Shown: piece by piece, positions 5,148 to 6,276 of the stretch
Layout: each line of letters opens with the position of its first letter
How positions within the stretch are numbered: the first letter of the stretch is position 1
DNA from: Planctomycetaceae bacterium
Lineage (GTDB): Bacteria; Planctomycetota; Planctomycetia; Planctomycetales; Planctomycetaceae
Length of the DNA: 6,276 nt
Assembly: GCA_029259875.1 (NCBI GenBank)
Contig: JAJDEK010000054.1
Location: 1 to 6,276, forward strand
Direction: 5' to 3'
Made by a program: the position numbers and the translations under genes
Notes under the pieces: model-generated
The model's input: the letters and a program-made list of their open reading frames with translations, nothing else
What the model was told of the DNA's origin: nothing
The model's database searches: none

Positions 5148-6276
5148 TACGTCGTTTCTTCAGCAGGAGTCATAGGGGTTGCAGAATGGACTTTGGGGAA
5201 GAAAGCCCAGAACAACAATGTGGCAAAGAGGGCAATGGCGGCACTACTCAACCAGATTCCAGGCCAGTCACGAAACAAATTAATAATATCGCCGTCTAGA
5301 TTTTTTTGAGTGAAAGCTAGGATTCCAGATTCTGATTGAACATTCAGTTGTGAACGGATTAAAGTGTCTTTTCCTGTTGAAGTGAAAAAGTCACCGATTT
5401 TTCCACTAATGAACCCACCTGCAAACATTCCTAAACTAAACACAAACGTGCCGAAAAAAGTTTGCATACTCCCACGAACATCAAGAGGAGCAACCTTATC
5501 GACATAGATATAAGCGGCGGCCAGAAAGCAGCCAAAACAAAGTCCATGCATGGCCTGGCCCAGACAGGTGAGTGAGAGGACCAAGGCAAAAGAATCATCG
5601 ATTGTTGAAGCATAGGCGAAGATGACTGATCTCATCATATACGAGAATAGGCCAACCAGCATCACAGTCTTGAAACCAAATTTTTTAAGAGCAAATCCAA
5701 GGCCCGCCATCACCAGCACTTCAAAGACTTGACCTATGGAACTGATTCTCTGCTCCCAGGCACCTTGGACTTGTCCGAGTCCCAGCATCGCTTTCAAGAA
5801 CGGGGCGTTCCATTGGAAGTAAAATTTATGCGCGATGGAGATGATAAATGTGACGAGAACAAGGACCAGAAAGTGACGCAGCTTAAGCATCTTGAGTACT
5901 TTTCCGGGAGCCAGATCTTTTTTATCACTCTTAACCGGAGGTGTATGTGGGAGTGTCAGGCAATAGAGGGCCATAATCACACCCGCGACCCCCGCCATCG
6001 CCAATACAATTCCTCGCCCGTTATTCAGTTCTTGTCCTTTGAGATGCGCAAGGAATACTCCTTCTGCCACCCATGCGGGAACGACAAAACCGATCGTGCC
6101 CCATAAGCGGATCATGGGAAACTCTTTTTCTCGATCCTTCAAATGCTGAAATGTGAGTGAATTAGTCAGCATCATAGTCGGAATATAGAGAACCGAATAG
6201 AGTACACCCAAAATGACAACAGGCCAGAAACTGCGCTGCACAAACAGAATCAGCATGAGAATACCGCCAGAAAAAT
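5147..6276 (-). CDS. MFS permease, nucleoside:H+ symporter (NHS)-like, 5' end cut off
   Basis: Inner-membrane transporter; at least 375 residues are visible. The frame stays open through the right edge (FSGGIL precedes the ATG at 6256), so that ATG is internal and roughly the first 60-90 residues (two to three helices) are missing, judged from the usual 400-440 aa. Visible family features include SLYIPTMMLTNSL-like helix residues (VLYIPTMMLTNSLTFQHL), then the EFPMIRLWGTIGFVVPAWV segment characteristic of NupG/XapB-type permeases. A basic central loop (about 105-124, KSDKK) and a C-terminal half with about six helices follow. A hydrophilic insert with a Gly/Asp-rich stretch lies before the last helix (WPGIWLSSAAIALFATLLFW). 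By homology it would import a nucleoside or related solute with protons, but planctomycete relatives are poorly characterised and the substrate is uncertain. It is followed by, and overlaps, the 77-aa membrane protein. Confidence 0.85.
   Translation of the reverse strand, partial: FSGGILMLILFVQRSFWPVVILGVLYSVLYIPTMMLTNSLTFQHLKDREKEFPMIRLWGTIGFVVPAWVAEGVFLAHLKGQELNNGRGIVLAMAGVAGVIMALYCLTLPHTPPVKSDKKDLAPGKVLKMLKLRHFLVLVLVTFIISIAHKFYFQWNAPFLKAMLGLGQVQGAWEQRISSIGQVFEVLVMAGLGFALKKFGFKTVMLVGLFSYMMRSVIFAYASTIDDSFALVLSLTCLGQAMHGLCFGCFLAAAYIYVDKVAPLDVRGSMQTFFGTFVFSLGMFAGGFISGKIGDFFTSTGKDTLIRSQLNVQSESGILAFTQKNLDGDIINLFRDWPGIWLSSAAIALFATLLFWAFFPKVHSATPMTPAEETT

Noticed and set aside
5729..6106. 125-codon + strand open frame
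   Set aside because: Antisense to the well-supported MFS permease; the translation has no recognisable features.

Overview
The window looks like a piece of a planctomycete chromosome, probably from a Gimesia-like member of the Planctomycetaceae. This is inferred from moderate GC, a secreted CRTAC1-type FG-GAP/ASPIC-UnbV protein paired with an anchored TPR protein, and an MFS transporter of the nucleoside:H+ symporter type. It cannot be proven from the window alone. There are six complete protein genes, one gene cut by the right edge and a doubtful gene tail at the left edge. I see no RNA genes, insertion sequences or CRISPR.

Left half, + strand (about 1-3754): a tightly overlapping gene chain. 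A possible upstream gene tail (to 92) overlaps a creatininase-family metal hydrolase (74-877). That overlaps a secreted seven-repeat FG-GAP/VCBS protein with a C-terminal ASPIC/UnbV domain (858-2627), which overlaps by GTGA a membrane-anchored TPR protein (2624-3754). The overlaps suggest one co-translated operon. The FG-GAP and TPR proteins would both work outside the cytoplasmic membrane, while the hydrolase is predicted cytoplasmic.

Right half, - strand (read right to left): a truncated MFS permease (6276 to 5147) is joined by a TAATG stop/start overlap to a 77-residue two-helix membrane protein (5147-4914). After 267 bp of non-coding DNA come two different small heat shock proteins, 151 aa (4646-4191) and 127 aa (4174-3791), forming an operon that converges on the TPR gene.

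The most interesting part is the 4647-4913 intergenic region. Read toward the hsp20 genes it holds two identical 14-bp near-palindromic sites 46 bp apart, a terminator-like hairpin, an FNR/CRP-type palindrome, a good sigma-54 (-24/-12) promoter match, and a short leader in which a run of U can pair with the Shine-Dalgarno, as in a FourU RNA thermometer. Together these suggest enhancer-dependent transcription plus heat-dependent translation of the chaperone pair. All of this is read by eye and untested.
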